The notes under the pieces were generated by a model. The model ran no database searches and was not told where the DNA came from. It saw only the letters and a program-made list of their open reading frames with translations. From CALBPI01 sp963922335 (GTDB lineage Bacteria; Pseudomonadota; Gammaproteobacteria; Steroidobacterales; Woeseiaceae), in NCBI GenBank assembly GCA_963922335.1, contig CAWUIB010000004.1:62001-126000 (forward strand): DNA of 64,000 nt. The letters are read 5' to 3'. A program made the position numbers and the translations under genes. Each line of letters begins with the position of its first letter. Within the stretch, counting starts at the first letter, position 1. Shown here in pieces: positions 32,339 to 41,014 of the stretch.

Positions 32339-33229
32339 TTATGCTCGATGCGCAGCAATAAGCTCGCTGATTCGATGATCTTTCGACTGCCACAGGTCGG
32401 TCAACCACCGCTGAAAGCGATCACGATACGCCTGATCATTCAGGTAGTCACCACCCTGCATCCAGGGTTCCACCACCACCTCACGGACGTCGACCACGAC
32501 GTTGTGCAAACGCCCAGTCACAAGATCCCAAAACGTCGGTGATCCATCCGGATAGACGACCGTGACGTCCAGCATGGAGCGAAACTGTTTGCCCATAACC
32601 GAGAGCGCAAACGCGATGCCGCCGGCCTTGGGTGGCAGAAGATGCTGGTAGGGGCTCTCTGTGCGGGCATGCTTCTCGGGCGTGAATCTCGTGCCTTCGA
32701 CAAAATTGATGACGGATGTCGGCACCTCAGAAAAGCGCTCGCACGAACGCCTTGTCGCCTCAAGATCCTGGCCGCGTTTCTCCGGGTACTTCTCCAGAAA
32801 GGCGCGCGAGTAACGCTTCATGAACGGCATGTCCATCGCCCACCACGCCAGCCCGAGAAACGGCACCCAGATCAGGACGTGCTTGATGAAAAACTTGAGG
32901 AACGGGATGCGGCGATTCAGGGCGCGCTGCAGAACGATGATATCAACCCATGACTGGTGATTCGCCAGAACCAGGTACCAATCATTCCGTCGCAGACGCT
33001 CATTTCCACTGAAGTGCCAGCTGATGTCCTGGGTGACGTCCTCCAGCCAATTGTTCACGCTGATCCAGTTTTCACCGCAGGCTATGAGAATTCGCGATGT
33101 GAATTTTCGGACCGCTGCGAACGGCAGGATCAACCTGACGATTGCGAACATCATGATCGGAATAAACCAGAACACGATATTGAGCACGATCGGAATAAGG
33201 ACAAGAACGCCTTTTATGGTGCGGAGCAT
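32339..33229 (-). CDS. PlsC-family lysophospholipid acyltransferase (YihG-like)
   Basis: A 296-residue membrane acyltransferase with an N-terminal hydrophobic region (about 5-42). The catalytic NHQSWVD (an HX4D box, about 90-96), MDMPFMKRYSR and the glycerol-phosphate-binding FVEGTRFTPEKH are all present. The extended C-terminal region with PWMQGGDYLNDQAYRDRFQRWL is as in the YihG subfamily, which adds acyl chains to lysophosphatidic acid or related lipids. A TTACACT sequence lies upstream as a possible -10. It is transcribed alone, divergent from the barrel gene at 33353. Confidence 0.88.
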   Translation of the reverse strand: MLRTIKGVLVLIPIVLNIVFWFIPIMMFAIVRLILPFAAVRKFTSRILIACGENWISVNNWLEDVTQDISWHFSGNERLRRNDWYLVLANHQSWVDIIVLQRALNRRIPFLKFFIKHVLIWVPFLGLAWWAMDMPFMKRYSRAFLEKYPEKRGQDLEATRRSCERFSEVPTSVINFVEGTRFTPEKHARTESPYQHLLPPKAGGIAFALSVMGKQFRSMLDVTVVYPDGSPTFWDLVTGRLHNVVVDVREVVVEPWMQGGDYLNDQAYRDRFQRWLTDLWQSKDHRISELIAAHRA

Positions 33230-33280
33230 CGGAGTGCCTGCTGTGTTTTCGCGCGTAGTGTAACCGTTTTCGGATCGAGC

Positions 33281-33299
33281 CGGGGCGCTTCAGGCCCCG
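33281..33299. repeat. GC-rich hairpin in the 33230-33352 divergent region
   Basis: CGGGGC and GCCCCG pair around a 7-nt loop, upstream of the small barrel gene and of the acyltransferase. No T-run follows on either strand. Possible regulatory hairpin or operator. Confidence 0.3.
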
Positions 33300-33352
33300 T
33301 TCAGTTTCGCTGGCTAATCTAGAGGCAACACTGCACAAAAGGAGTCGAAAAC

Positions 33353-33940
33353 ATGTACAGGTCTGCGACTATGCTCACTGCGCTCGCCTTACTCAGCGCG
33401 AGCGCTGGAGCGCATGAAGAGCGCATCAGTTACAACTATGCGGAGTTTCGGTATTCAGAGTCCGAAGTGGACCTCGACAGCACCTTTGGAGGTGGCGATA
33501 TCGAAGGCGACGGATTTGTCGCCAATGGACTGATCGAGATCGGAGATTCGACCCACCTGTTCGTCTCTTATGATCGCCTCGAATTCGATGATGACGTCGA
33601 TGTCACTACGACGATCTGGGGTGGCGGGTTCGACTTTTCGATCACACCCCGCACAGACATCGTACTGCGACTTGGCTTCGCCGATGCACGATTCGAGACT
33701 CCGTTCTTCGAAGACAAGGATGACGGGCTGTTCCTCTCGGCGGGCATGCGCACGATGCTCACCGACGACATTGAGCTCTACGGGTCTCTGGCGAGTCTCG
33801 ACCTTGAGGATGCGGGTGAGGAGGAGATCGCCACTGCCGGTATCGATTTCTTCCTGCGTGACAACATCGCGCTTGGCCCCGCCGTTCAGGTGATCGACGA
33901 CACAACAACGTGGTCACTCGGCGCGAAGGTCTACTTCTGA
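33353..33940 (+). CDS. Small outer-membrane beta-barrel protein
   Basis: A 195-residue exported protein with a signal peptide (about 1-20, ending SAGAHEE) and roughly eight alternating beta strands (for example VANGLIEIGDSTHLFVSYDRL and IVLRLGFADARF), ending SLGAKVYF with a terminal phenylalanine as barrel proteins do. It is rich in Asp and Glu. A good SD (AAAGGAG) is present. No specific function or ligand can be read; a porin-like or structural role is the general guess. Confidence 0.7.
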   Translation: MYRSATMLTALALLSASAGAHEERISYNYAEFRYSESEVDLDSTFGGGDIEGDGFVANGLIEIGDSTHLFVSYDRLEFDDDVDVTTTIWGGGFDFSITPRTDIVLRLGFADARFETPFFEDKDDGLFLSAGMRTMLTDDIELYGSLASLDLEDAGEEEIATAGIDFFLRDNIALGPAVQVIDDTTTWSLGAKVYF

Positions 33941-33951
33941 GTTATTCGATC

Positions 33952-33990
33952 AGCAGGTTGGCCCTGCGCGCGCCGGGCCAACCGCCTGCT
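33952..33990. terminator. Convergent hairpin between barrel gene and dihydroorotase
   Basis: AGCAGG/TTGGCCC on the left pairs with GGGCCAA/CCTGCT on the right (one 3-nt bulge) around a 10-nt GC-rich loop. It lies between two convergent stops and could halt transcription from both sides, although no U-tract follows. Confidence 0.5.
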
Positions 33991-33994
33991 ATCG

Positions 33995-35359
33995 TCATCG
34001 ACGTTCGACGTTCTTCTCCCTCGCGCTGTCACATGTAAGGCGCATGCCTGCTCGAACATCCAACACTTTCTCACCGTCGTAAGCATGCACGCCGTTCACC
34101 CATGTGCCCGCCACACGATGTCGGAATGTGTGACCATCGAATGGCGTCCAGCCACATTTGTAGTGCACGTCGGCATCGGTCGTCGTCCAATTGCCCTCCG
34201 GGTCAACGATCACAAGATCGGCCCAGTAGCCCTCTCGTAGGTAGCCTCGATCCGGAATGCCGAACAAGTCGGCTGACGCGTGGGCCAGACGATCCACCAT
34301 AAAGGGGATGTCCACGCCGACTTCATCGGCAAGATCCAGTGCCGCCACGAGCGCGTGCTCGGTGAGCGGCAGACCGGCAGGTGCTGCGAAATAGTGTCGG
34401 TCTTTTTCTTCGGCAAGGTGCGGCGCGTGGTCGGTAGCGATGACATCCAACCGGCCTTCGGTCAGGGCCTTGCGCAGGGCGGCGCGATGATGAGGTGCTT
34501 TGATCGCCGGGTTGCACTTGATGCGCGAACCCAAAGCTTCGTAGTCATCCGCCGTAAACCACAAGTGGTGAATGCAGATTTCCGCTGTGATGCGCTTTCC
34601 ATAGCGTTCGCCGCGAGCGAACTGCGGCATCTCATCGGCCGTTGTCAGGTGCAGAACATGCAGACGCGCATCGTGCTCACGAGCGAGACCCGTCGCTAAT
34701 GCCGAGGATTTCAGGCACGCCGCTGCGCTGCGGATATCCGGATGCATCGACATCGGGACACCGTCGCCGAGCGTATCGCGCGCCCGTCGCTCTTCTTCCC
34801 AGATCATCGGCGAATCTTCGCAATGCGTAACGACCAACACCGGCGCATGCCGAAACAAATCGTCCAAGGCCTGCGGGTCGTCGACGAGCAGACTGCCCGT
34901 TGATGCGCCCATGAAGGCCTTGATCCCGCAGGTCTCTTCGGGTCGCAGCGCCTTGATCTCTTCCAGGTTGTCATTGGTCGCGCCGAAGTAGAACGCATAG
35001 TTGGCGTGGCAGCGATCTTCTGCCAGCTGATATTTGCCGGCCAGCGCCTCGCGCGTCGTGATCGGCGGATTGACATTAGGCATGTCCATAAAGCTCGTGG
35101 TGCCGCCAGCAACGGCTGCCGCAGACTCGGTACTGAGGTCGCCCTTTGCGGTCAGACCGGGCTCACGGAAATGCACCTGGTCGTCGATCATGCCGGGCAT
35201 CAGATACCGTCCCGCCACATCGACCACCTGCATATCGTCTGCGACCGGTATTTCGGCATCGATCGCCGCGATCTTCCCGTCGACGACCAACAAATCGCCC
35301 GGCCACTCGCGCATTTCAGAAACCAAGCGTGCATTCTTGAATAGAGTTCTATTGCTCAT
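33995..35359 (-). CDS. pyrC: Dihydroorotase, DDQVH variant
   Basis: A 454-residue amidohydrolase that closes carbamoyl-aspartate to dihydroorotate in pyrimidine synthesis. Motifs in order are MIDDQVHFREPG, FMDMPNVNP, GIKAFMG, VVTHCED, LHVLHLTTADE and DVIATDHAPHL. The first metal motif has glutamine where HxH is usual (DQVH), a form I know from Bacteroidetes-type dihydroorotases, so loss of function is not implied. It is translationally coupled (ATGA at 35356-35359) to the upstream iminopeptidase gene. Dihydropyrimidinase-like relatives are possible but REPG and length favour dihydroorotase. Confidence 0.87.
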   Translation of the reverse strand: MSNRTLFKNARLVSEMREWPGDLLVVDGKIAAIDAEIPVADDMQVVDVAGRYLMPGMIDDQVHFREPGLTAKGDLSTESAAAVAGGTTSFMDMPNVNPPITTREALAGKYQLAEDRCHANYAFYFGATNDNLEEIKALRPEETCGIKAFMGASTGSLLVDDPQALDDLFRHAPVLVVTHCEDSPMIWEEERRARDTLGDGVPMSMHPDIRSAAACLKSSALATGLAREHDARLHVLHLTTADEMPQFARGERYGKRITAEICIHHLWFTADDYEALGSRIKCNPAIKAPHHRAALRKALTEGRLDVIATDHAPHLAEEKDRHYFAAPAGLPLTEHALVAALDLADEVGVDIPFMVDRLAHASADLFGIPDRGYLREGYWADLVIVDPEGNWTTTDADVHYKCGWTPFDGHTFRHRVAGTWVNGVHAYDGEKVLDVRAGMRLTCDSAREKNVERR

Positions 35360-36318
35360 CGTTGCCCCGTTGAAAAGTGATCGGTCGCCGTAACCAGTGC
35401 AGACGCATTGCCCGGCTCAAAAGCCGAGTGCCCCGCGTTAGGCACTATCACGAGACGCGACTCAGGCCACGCCGCATGCAACTCCCATGCGCTGATCATG
35501 GGACACACAACGTCATAACGGCCCTGCACGATAACGGCGGGGACGTCCCGGATCTTGTCGATTTCGTCGATCAGTTGCCCCGGCGACATGAATCCGCCGT
35601 TCATGAAGTAGTGACATTCGATTCGCGCCATGGCCAATGCGTGCGCCGCTTCACCGAACTCGTCGCGCGCCTCCTCATTCGGGAGCAGGAAGCTCGTCGA
35701 GCCTTCCCAGACAGACCAGGCACGCGCCGCCTCGAGCCTCACCGACTCATCATCGCTGGTCAGCCGACGATGATAGGCGCTCAACATATCGCCGCGCTCG
35801 GCCTCAGGGATCGGTGCCAGGTAGTGCTGCCACAGATCAGGAAAAATCTCACTGGCCCCGTGCTGGTAGAACCACTTCAGCTCTTTATCACGAAGCATGA
35901 AAATCCCGCGCAACACGAGCTCGCTCACACGGTCGCGATGGGCTTGCGCGTAAGCGAGTGCGAGGGTGCTACCCCACGAGCCGCCAAACACCTGCCACTT
36001 TCGAATCTGCAGAGACTCACGCAGAATTTCGATGTCATTGATGAGGTCTTGAGTCGTGTTGTTCTCAAGACTCGCGTGCGGCGTACTTTTGCCGGAACCA
36101 CGCTGGTCGAAGATCACAATCCGGTACACGTCCGGGTTGAAGAAGCGTCGCATCGCAGGACTGCTACCGCCTCCAGGCCCCCCGTGAAGGACCACAACCG
36201 GTTTGCCGTGCGGATTACCCGACTGTTCGTAGTACAAACGATGACCGTCAGTGACCTCAAGGTAAGCCGTGTGAAAAGGCTCGATTGGCGGGTAAAGATC
36301 GCGCTGCAGGATTTCCAT
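35356..36318 (-). CDS. pip: Prolyl (proline) iminopeptidase
   Basis: A 320-residue cytosolic S33 peptidase that releases N-terminal proline from peptides. It shows DLYPPIEPF at the N-terminus, the oxyanion HGGPGGGS, FDQRGSGKSTPHA, the nucleophile elbow GGSWGS with S114, GRYDVVCP with the catalytic aspartate and AGHSAFEP with the histidine. The frame continues to an ATG at 36360, but I choose 36318: CATAAT lies exactly 6 nt upstream, and family members begin a few residues before YPPIEP. It overlaps the dihydroorotase start by 4 bp. Confidence 0.9.
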   Translation of the reverse strand: MEILQRDLYPPIEPFHTAYLEVTDGHRLYYEQSGNPHGKPVVVLHGGPGGGSSPAMRRFFNPDVYRIVIFDQRGSGKSTPHASLENNTTQDLINDIEILRESLQIRKWQVFGGSWGSTLALAYAQAHRDRVSELVLRGIFMLRDKELKWFYQHGASEIFPDLWQHYLAPIPEAERGDMLSAYHRRLTSDDESVRLEAARAWSVWEGSTSFLLPNEEARDEFGEAAHALAMARIECHYFMNGGFMSPGQLIDEIDKIRDVPAVIVQGRYDVVCPMISAWELHAAWPESRLVIVPNAGHSAFEPGNASALVTATDHFSTGQR

Positions 36319-36324
36319 CGTTTT

Positions 36325-36330
36325 ATTATG
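36325..36330 (-). promoter_or_regulatory. -10 box CATAAT 6 nt before iminopeptidase start
   Basis: Minus-strand CATAAT (5 of 6 matches) followed by 6 nt and ATG. It predicts a leaderless mRNA and settles the start at 36318 rather than 36360, which would lie upstream of the promoter. Confidence 0.5.
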
Positions 36331-36413
36331 GAGACTTGTATCGGGTTTTGCATCGCTCAACCGGCGTGACCTATTTCATGGTCTGGTTGGCCACCCTGTG
36401 CCAGTATCGCGAC

Positions 36414-38036
36414 ATGAGCCAGGTGGGAAGCACATCAACTCGTTGGGCAATAGCGCTTGCGACTATTGGTCTTCTGGCGGTTCTCGGCATCGCGTGCCAG
36501 CCGCAATCAGACGCCTCTGAGTTGCCGTTGCGACGAGCGATCCCCGCCGACCCACAGACATTGGACCCCCATCGAGCGGAGGGAACCGCATCCGCGACGG
36601 TATTGATGGATCTGTACGAAGGCCTGGTGAAGGAAGATCCGAGCGGAAAGGTCGTTGCTGGTGCCGCAGAGCGTTGGACCATCAGTGAAGACGGACTGAT
36701 GTATACCTTCTATTTACGCGACAACCTGCGGTGGTCGAACGGTGACGCGTTGGTGGCCGAAGACTTCGCTGCCGGACTGCGAAGAACGATCGATCCGCAA
36801 ACCGCGAGCGCATACGCTCCTTTGCTGAGACCCATTCGCAATGCGGAGTCGGTCGCCGCCGGTGAACGACCGGTCAAGGATGCTGCCATTGAGGCGATAG
36901 ACGCACGAACACTACGGGTTGGGCTTGAACAACCGACGCCGTTCTTTCTGGGGCTACTGACGCACTGGGCAACTTTCCCGTTACATCGACCGAGCTTCGA
37001 AGCTCACGGGACCGCCTTCGTCCGCCCGGAACACTCAATTACAAACGGTGCCTACACGCTTCGGGCGCAACGTGTCGGCGACCGAATCTCGCTCGACAAG
37101 AACGCCAATTACTGGAACGCCGCAAACGTATCGATTGAGCAAGTGGAGTTCCTGCCCCTTGAAGATGCGAGCACCGAGTTGCGCTTGTTTGAAGCAGGCG
37201 AGCTCGATATCACCTCCTCGACACCCGCCAACCAGTTTCAAACCTTGCAAGCCACTTACGGCGATCAATTGCACGTAACTCCGAATCTCAGCGTGTATTT
37301 CATGGTGTTTGATCTCAGCGAGCCACCCTTTTCGGATATTCGGGTGAGAGAGGCGCTGACCATCGCTCTCGACCGTGAAGCCCTAACGAAATCGGTGCTG
37401 GCGTCCGGACAGGCCGGTGCCTGGGGACTCGTGCCCCCGGGGATCGCAAACCATGACAGTTTCAGCTACGCATGGCGTGAATGGCCTCGCGAAAAGCAAC
37501 TCGAGTATGCTCGCGCGCAACTCGCCGATGCAGGATACGATGCAGCATCGACGTTAGAAGCGACACTGCTGTACAACACAGGCGATACACACCAAAAGAT
37601 CGCAATCGCCCTGCAGGGTATGGCGCGTGATGCACTCGGCATCCAACTCGACATCATCAACCAGGAGTTCAAGGTCATGCTGGACAATCGCGACAAGCGT
37701 GACCAGTGGGATCTGATGCGCCTCGGCTGGACCGGCGACTACAACGATGCAGACACGTTCCTGTCGCTATTTCGAAGCGGGCATCCGCAAAACTTTGCCG
37801 GATACGACAACGCCGATTTTGATGCCCTGTTGGATCAAGCTGCCGGCACGGTGGACATGTCAGAGCGCAGTATCCTGATGCAAACGGCGGAGAAGATGGT
37901 GATGGAGGACTACCCGGTGCTCCCGATGTACTTCTACGTGTCGCGACACCTTGTCAGTAAGCGCGTCGAGGACTTCAGCGCGACGCCGATGAACCGGACT
38001 TATTCCGCCCACCTATCCCTGGCGGAACTCCCCTAG
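36414..38036 (+). CDS. Oligopeptide-binding lipoprotein (OppA-type SBP_bac_5)
   Basis: A 540-residue extracytoplasmic solute-binding protein with a lipoprotein signal (LLAVLGIAC, lipid cysteine at about 28). The family 5 pattern is clear: LDPHRAEGTASATVLMDLYEGL, W(T)ISEDGLMYTFYLRDNLRWSNGD, FLPLEDASTELRLFEAGELDI, and VREALTIALDREAL. It would bind peptides in the periplasm for an ABC importer, but no permease or ATPase is adjacent, so it must work with distant partners or have a sensing role. The start is not strongly supported; 36378 is an alternative. Confidence 0.85.
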   Translation: MSQVGSTSTRWAIALATIGLLAVLGIACQPQSDASELPLRRAIPADPQTLDPHRAEGTASATVLMDLYEGLVKEDPSGKVVAGAAERWTISEDGLMYTFYLRDNLRWSNGDALVAEDFAAGLRRTIDPQTASAYAPLLRPIRNAESVAAGERPVKDAAIEAIDARTLRVGLEQPTPFFLGLLTHWATFPLHRPSFEAHGTAFVRPEHSITNGAYTLRAQRVGDRISLDKNANYWNAANVSIEQVEFLPLEDASTELRLFEAGELDITSSTPANQFQTLQATYGDQLHVTPNLSVYFMVFDLSEPPFSDIRVREALTIALDREALTKSVLASGQAGAWGLVPPGIANHDSFSYAWREWPREKQLEYARAQLADAGYDAASTLEATLLYNTGDTHQKIAIALQGMARDALGIQLDIINQEFKVMLDNRDKRDQWDLMRLGWTGDYNDADTFLSLFRSGHPQNFAGYDNADFDALLDQAAGTVDMSERSILMQTAEKMVMEDYPVLPMYFYVSRHLVSKRVEDFSATPMNRTYSAHLSLAELP

Positions 38037-38205
38037 ATCAATATAGTCAATCACTTACAGGTGGCGCACCCGTGCAGAAGAAACACGCTGTGACGACCGT
38101 CACTTGGACATCGAGCCTTTCTGACTGCTAGCTTCGCCGGCTGCTATCCGCTCCGTGGCAGGCTTTTTGCCAACCGGAATGGCTGACCAAACAGAGGAAT
38201 TCAAT

Positions 38206-40926
38206 ATGCGCATCATGTTGTTCGCCGTGGCGCTGCTCGCTTCGGCTGCGGTCAAGAGTCAGACCGTAGACATCCCCTACACACAGTTCCAGCTCGATAA
38301 CGGACTGACCGTCATCGTCCACGAGGACCACAAGGCGCCGATCGTGGCCGTCAACATCTGGTACCACGTCGGGTCGAAAGACGAGAAGCCGGGAAGAACG
38401 GGTTTCGCCCATCTGTTCGAACATCTGATGTTCAACGGTTCGGAAAACTATGATGATGAATATTTTGAGCCGTTCGAACGAATCGGTGTGACCGACCAAA
38501 ACGGCACAACATCCTTCGATCGCACCAACTACTTCCAGAATGTCCCGACTACCGGTCTGGATCTTGCGCTGTGGATGGAATCCGATCGGATGGGGCATCT
38601 TCTGGGCGCGGTGTCACAAGAACGGCTCGACGAGCAACGTGGTGTCGTGCAAAACGAGAAGCGCCAAAACGAGAACCAGCCCTACGGCATGGTTTTCAAT
38701 CACCTGATTGAAGGCATCTTCCCCAAAGGTCACCCCTACTCCTGGCTGCCCATCGGCTCCATGGAAGACCTGAATGGAGCAACCCTTGACGATGTGAAGG
38801 AGTGGTTCCAGACCTACTACGGCCCGAACAATGCCGTGTTGGTGCTCGCTGGCGACATCACACCCGAAATCGCGCGCGAGAAAGCGGAGCTTTACTTTGG
38901 TGATATTCAGCCGGGGCCGCCGATCACCCGCCACGATATTTGGGTACCGACCCTCGACGGCGAACACCGCGAAACGTTGCAGGATCGCGTACCCCAGACT
39001 CGCATCTACAAAGCATGGCCTGCGCCGGAGTGGGCGAACAGCGATACCGACTTGCTGCAACTGGCGACCTCGATTCTTGGTGGCGGTAAGAACTCGCGTT
39101 TGTACGAACGCCTGGTCTATGAAGACCAGACTGCAACCAGCGTTGGTGCGAGCGTGCTTTCAATAGAGATCGCCGGCTTCATCTACGTGACGGCTACCGT
39201 GCAACCGGGTGGAGATGCCGAGGCGGTTGAGCGGGCTATGGACGAAGAAATCGCACGCTTCCTCGAGAAAGGCCCAACCCGTGAAGAACTGAATCGCGTG
39301 CGCACGAGTGCACTGGCTGGATTCGTTCGCGGCGCAGAACGCGTCGGCGGATTCGGTGGCAAATCGGACATTCTTGCCGAGAATTACGTCTACGGCGGCA
39401 GCCCGGACTTTTACAAGACGGCATTGGAGCGCCTTGAGGCAGCAACGCCCCGAAGCATCCAGGCAGCCGCTAAGCGCTGGTTCACCGATGGTGTTTATGT
39501 TCTGACGGTTGAACCATTCGATACAACGCTGACCGCGAAGGGCGAAGGCGCTGATCGATCCGCGTTGCCCTACCCCGACACATTCCCGACCGTAGGTTTT
39601 CCTGAGTTTGAACGAGCAACACTCGACAACGGCCTCGAACTGATCGTTGCAACTCGCGACAACGTGCCGCTGGTCAACTTCAGCATGGTATTTGATGCAG
39701 GCTACGCCGCCGACCAATTTGGCCTGCCGGGCACCGCCAGTCTTGCGATGTCGATGCTGGATGAGGGCACGAAGAAACGCAGTGCGCTCGAGATCTCCGA
39801 GGCGTTGGAGCAACTGGGCGCCAACTACGGCGCGGGGGCATCCCTCGATACCGCCACCATCAGCCTGAATACGCTCAAGCGCAACATGGGTGATGCCCTC
39901 GATATTTACGCGGACATCATTCTCAACCCTGCCTTCCCGGAGAAAGAGCTTGATCGACTGCGTAAGGCGCGCATCGCAGGCATTCAACGCGAACGCACTC
40001 AGCCGCAATCGATGGCGCTTCGTGTGTTACCGAAGCTGATGTACGGCGAGGAACACGCCTACGGACAGCCGCTCACTGGCAGCGGCACCGAGGCCAGCGC
40101 CATGGCCATCGATCAGGCAGCGCTGCAAGCGTTCCACAGCACGTGGATTCGCCCCAACAATGCGACGCTGGTCATCGTCGGTGACACCACCCTTGAGGAG
40201 ATCCGCCCCGAGTTGGAAGCTCGCTTCGGCAAGTGGGAACAAGCGGAGATTCCAAACAAGACGCTAGCCGAAGTCGCTCAGCAAGAAGGCGAAGTTTTGT
40301 ACGTGATCGATCGTCCGGACTCGGCACAGTCGATGATCATTGGCGGACATGTAGCGCCACCGACTTCTGATCCTGCGGATCTCGCAATCGAGGCCGCAAA
40401 TCAGGTGCTTGGCGGTGACTTCAGTGCGCGTTTGAATTTGAATCTGCGCGAGGATAAAAACTGGTCGTACGGCGTGTATTCGAGCATCGTCGATGCCGAA
40501 GCGCAGAGACCGTTTCTGATTCTGGCACCGGTCCAGAGCGATAAGACTGCCGATGCGATTGCGGAGCTGCGCAAGGAACTCGGAGCATACCTCGGTGATC
40601 GGCCAGCACAGGACGATGAGCTGGAGCGAGTCAAGGCGAATAACACCCTATCGCTGCCGGGACGCTGGGAGACGATCGGTGCCGTCAACGGTTCCTTGAT
40701 TTCTCTCGTGCGCTTCAACCTGCCCGATGATCACTGGTCCACCTTTGCCGATCGCACCCGTGCGCTAACGATCGAGGAGGTTCGTGAGCAGGCGGAGCGA
40801 GTCATCCAACCCGACCGCATGATCTGGGTCGTCGTTGGCGATCTCGCCAACATTCGTGAAAGTATCGAGGCGCTGGGTATCGGAGAGATTCAGCTGCTCG
40901 ACACAGATGGCAACCCGATCGATTGA
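38206..40926 (+). CDS. M16-family zinc peptidase (double domain), exported
   Basis: A 906-residue pitrilysin-type peptidase with a signal peptide (about 1-20, ending AVKSQ) and two M16 halves. The first half carries the inverted zinc motif HLFEH at 69-73 with the downstream glutamate in the EQRGVVQNEK region; the second half (about 465-900) lacks it and should serve as the non-catalytic partner. The SD (GAGGA) picks 38206. It would degrade peptides in the periplasm. A strong terminator follows 24 bp after the stop, so it is transcribed alone. Confidence 0.92.
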   Translation: MRIMLFAVALLASAAVKSQTVDIPYTQFQLDNGLTVIVHEDHKAPIVAVNIWYHVGSKDEKPGRTGFAHLFEHLMFNGSENYDDEYFEPFERIGVTDQNGTTSFDRTNYFQNVPTTGLDLALWMESDRMGHLLGAVSQERLDEQRGVVQNEKRQNENQPYGMVFNHLIEGIFPKGHPYSWLPIGSMEDLNGATLDDVKEWFQTYYGPNNAVLVLAGDITPEIAREKAELYFGDIQPGPPITRHDIWVPTLDGEHRETLQDRVPQTRIYKAWPAPEWANSDTDLLQLATSILGGGKNSRLYERLVYEDQTATSVGASVLSIEIAGFIYVTATVQPGGDAEAVERAMDEEIARFLEKGPTREELNRVRTSALAGFVRGAERVGGFGGKSDILAENYVYGGSPDFYKTALERLEAATPRSIQAAAKRWFTDGVYVLTVEPFDTTLTAKGEGADRSALPYPDTFPTVGFPEFERATLDNGLELIVATRDNVPLVNFSMVFDAGYAADQFGLPGTASLAMSMLDEGTKKRSALEISEALEQLGANYGAGASLDTATISLNTLKRNMGDALDIYADIILNPAFPEKELDRLRKARIAGIQRERTQPQSMALRVLPKLMYGEEHAYGQPLTGSGTEASAMAIDQAALQAFHSTWIRPNNATLVIVGDTTLEEIRPELEARFGKWEQAEIPNKTLAEVAQQEGEVLYVIDRPDSAQSMIIGGHVAPPTSDPADLAIEAANQVLGGDFSARLNLNLREDKNWSYGVYSSIVDAEAQRPFLILAPVQSDKTADAIAELRKELGAYLGDRPAQDDELERVKANNTLSLPGRWETIGAVNGSLISLVRFNLPDDHWSTFADRTRALTIEEVREQAERVIQPDRMIWVVVGDLANIRESIEALGIGEIQLLDTDGNPID

Positions 40927-40949
40927 TCGCCTGCCATACACCAATGAAG

Positions 40950-40978
40950 AACGGCGCCTTCGTGGCGCCGTTTTTTTT
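40950..40978 (+). terminator. Rho-independent terminator after M16 peptidase gene
   Basis: AACGGCGCC and GGCGCCGTT form a 9-bp perfect stem with a 5-nt loop (TTCGT), followed by an eight-base T-run. Confidence 0.92.
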
Positions 40979-41002
40979 GCGCGCAAGAATCAACAAGCGC
41001 GC

Positions 41003-41008
41003 TAGTAT
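41003..41008 (+). promoter_or_regulatory. -10-like TAGTAT 6 nt before threonine deaminase start
   Basis: TAGTAT lies after the preceding terminator and 6 nt before the ATG at 41015. No SD is present. Confidence 0.4.
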
Positions 41009-41014
41009 TCCTAG

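Noticed and set aside
35356..36360. Longer iminopeptidase starting at 36360
   Set aside because: The -10 box at 36325-36330 would lie inside the coding region and the added residues do not match the family's N-terminus.
38088..38101. Short palindrome GTGAC-N4-GTCAC before the M16 peptidase gene
   Set aside because: Only 5-bp arms and no supporting promoter element nearby; could be chance.
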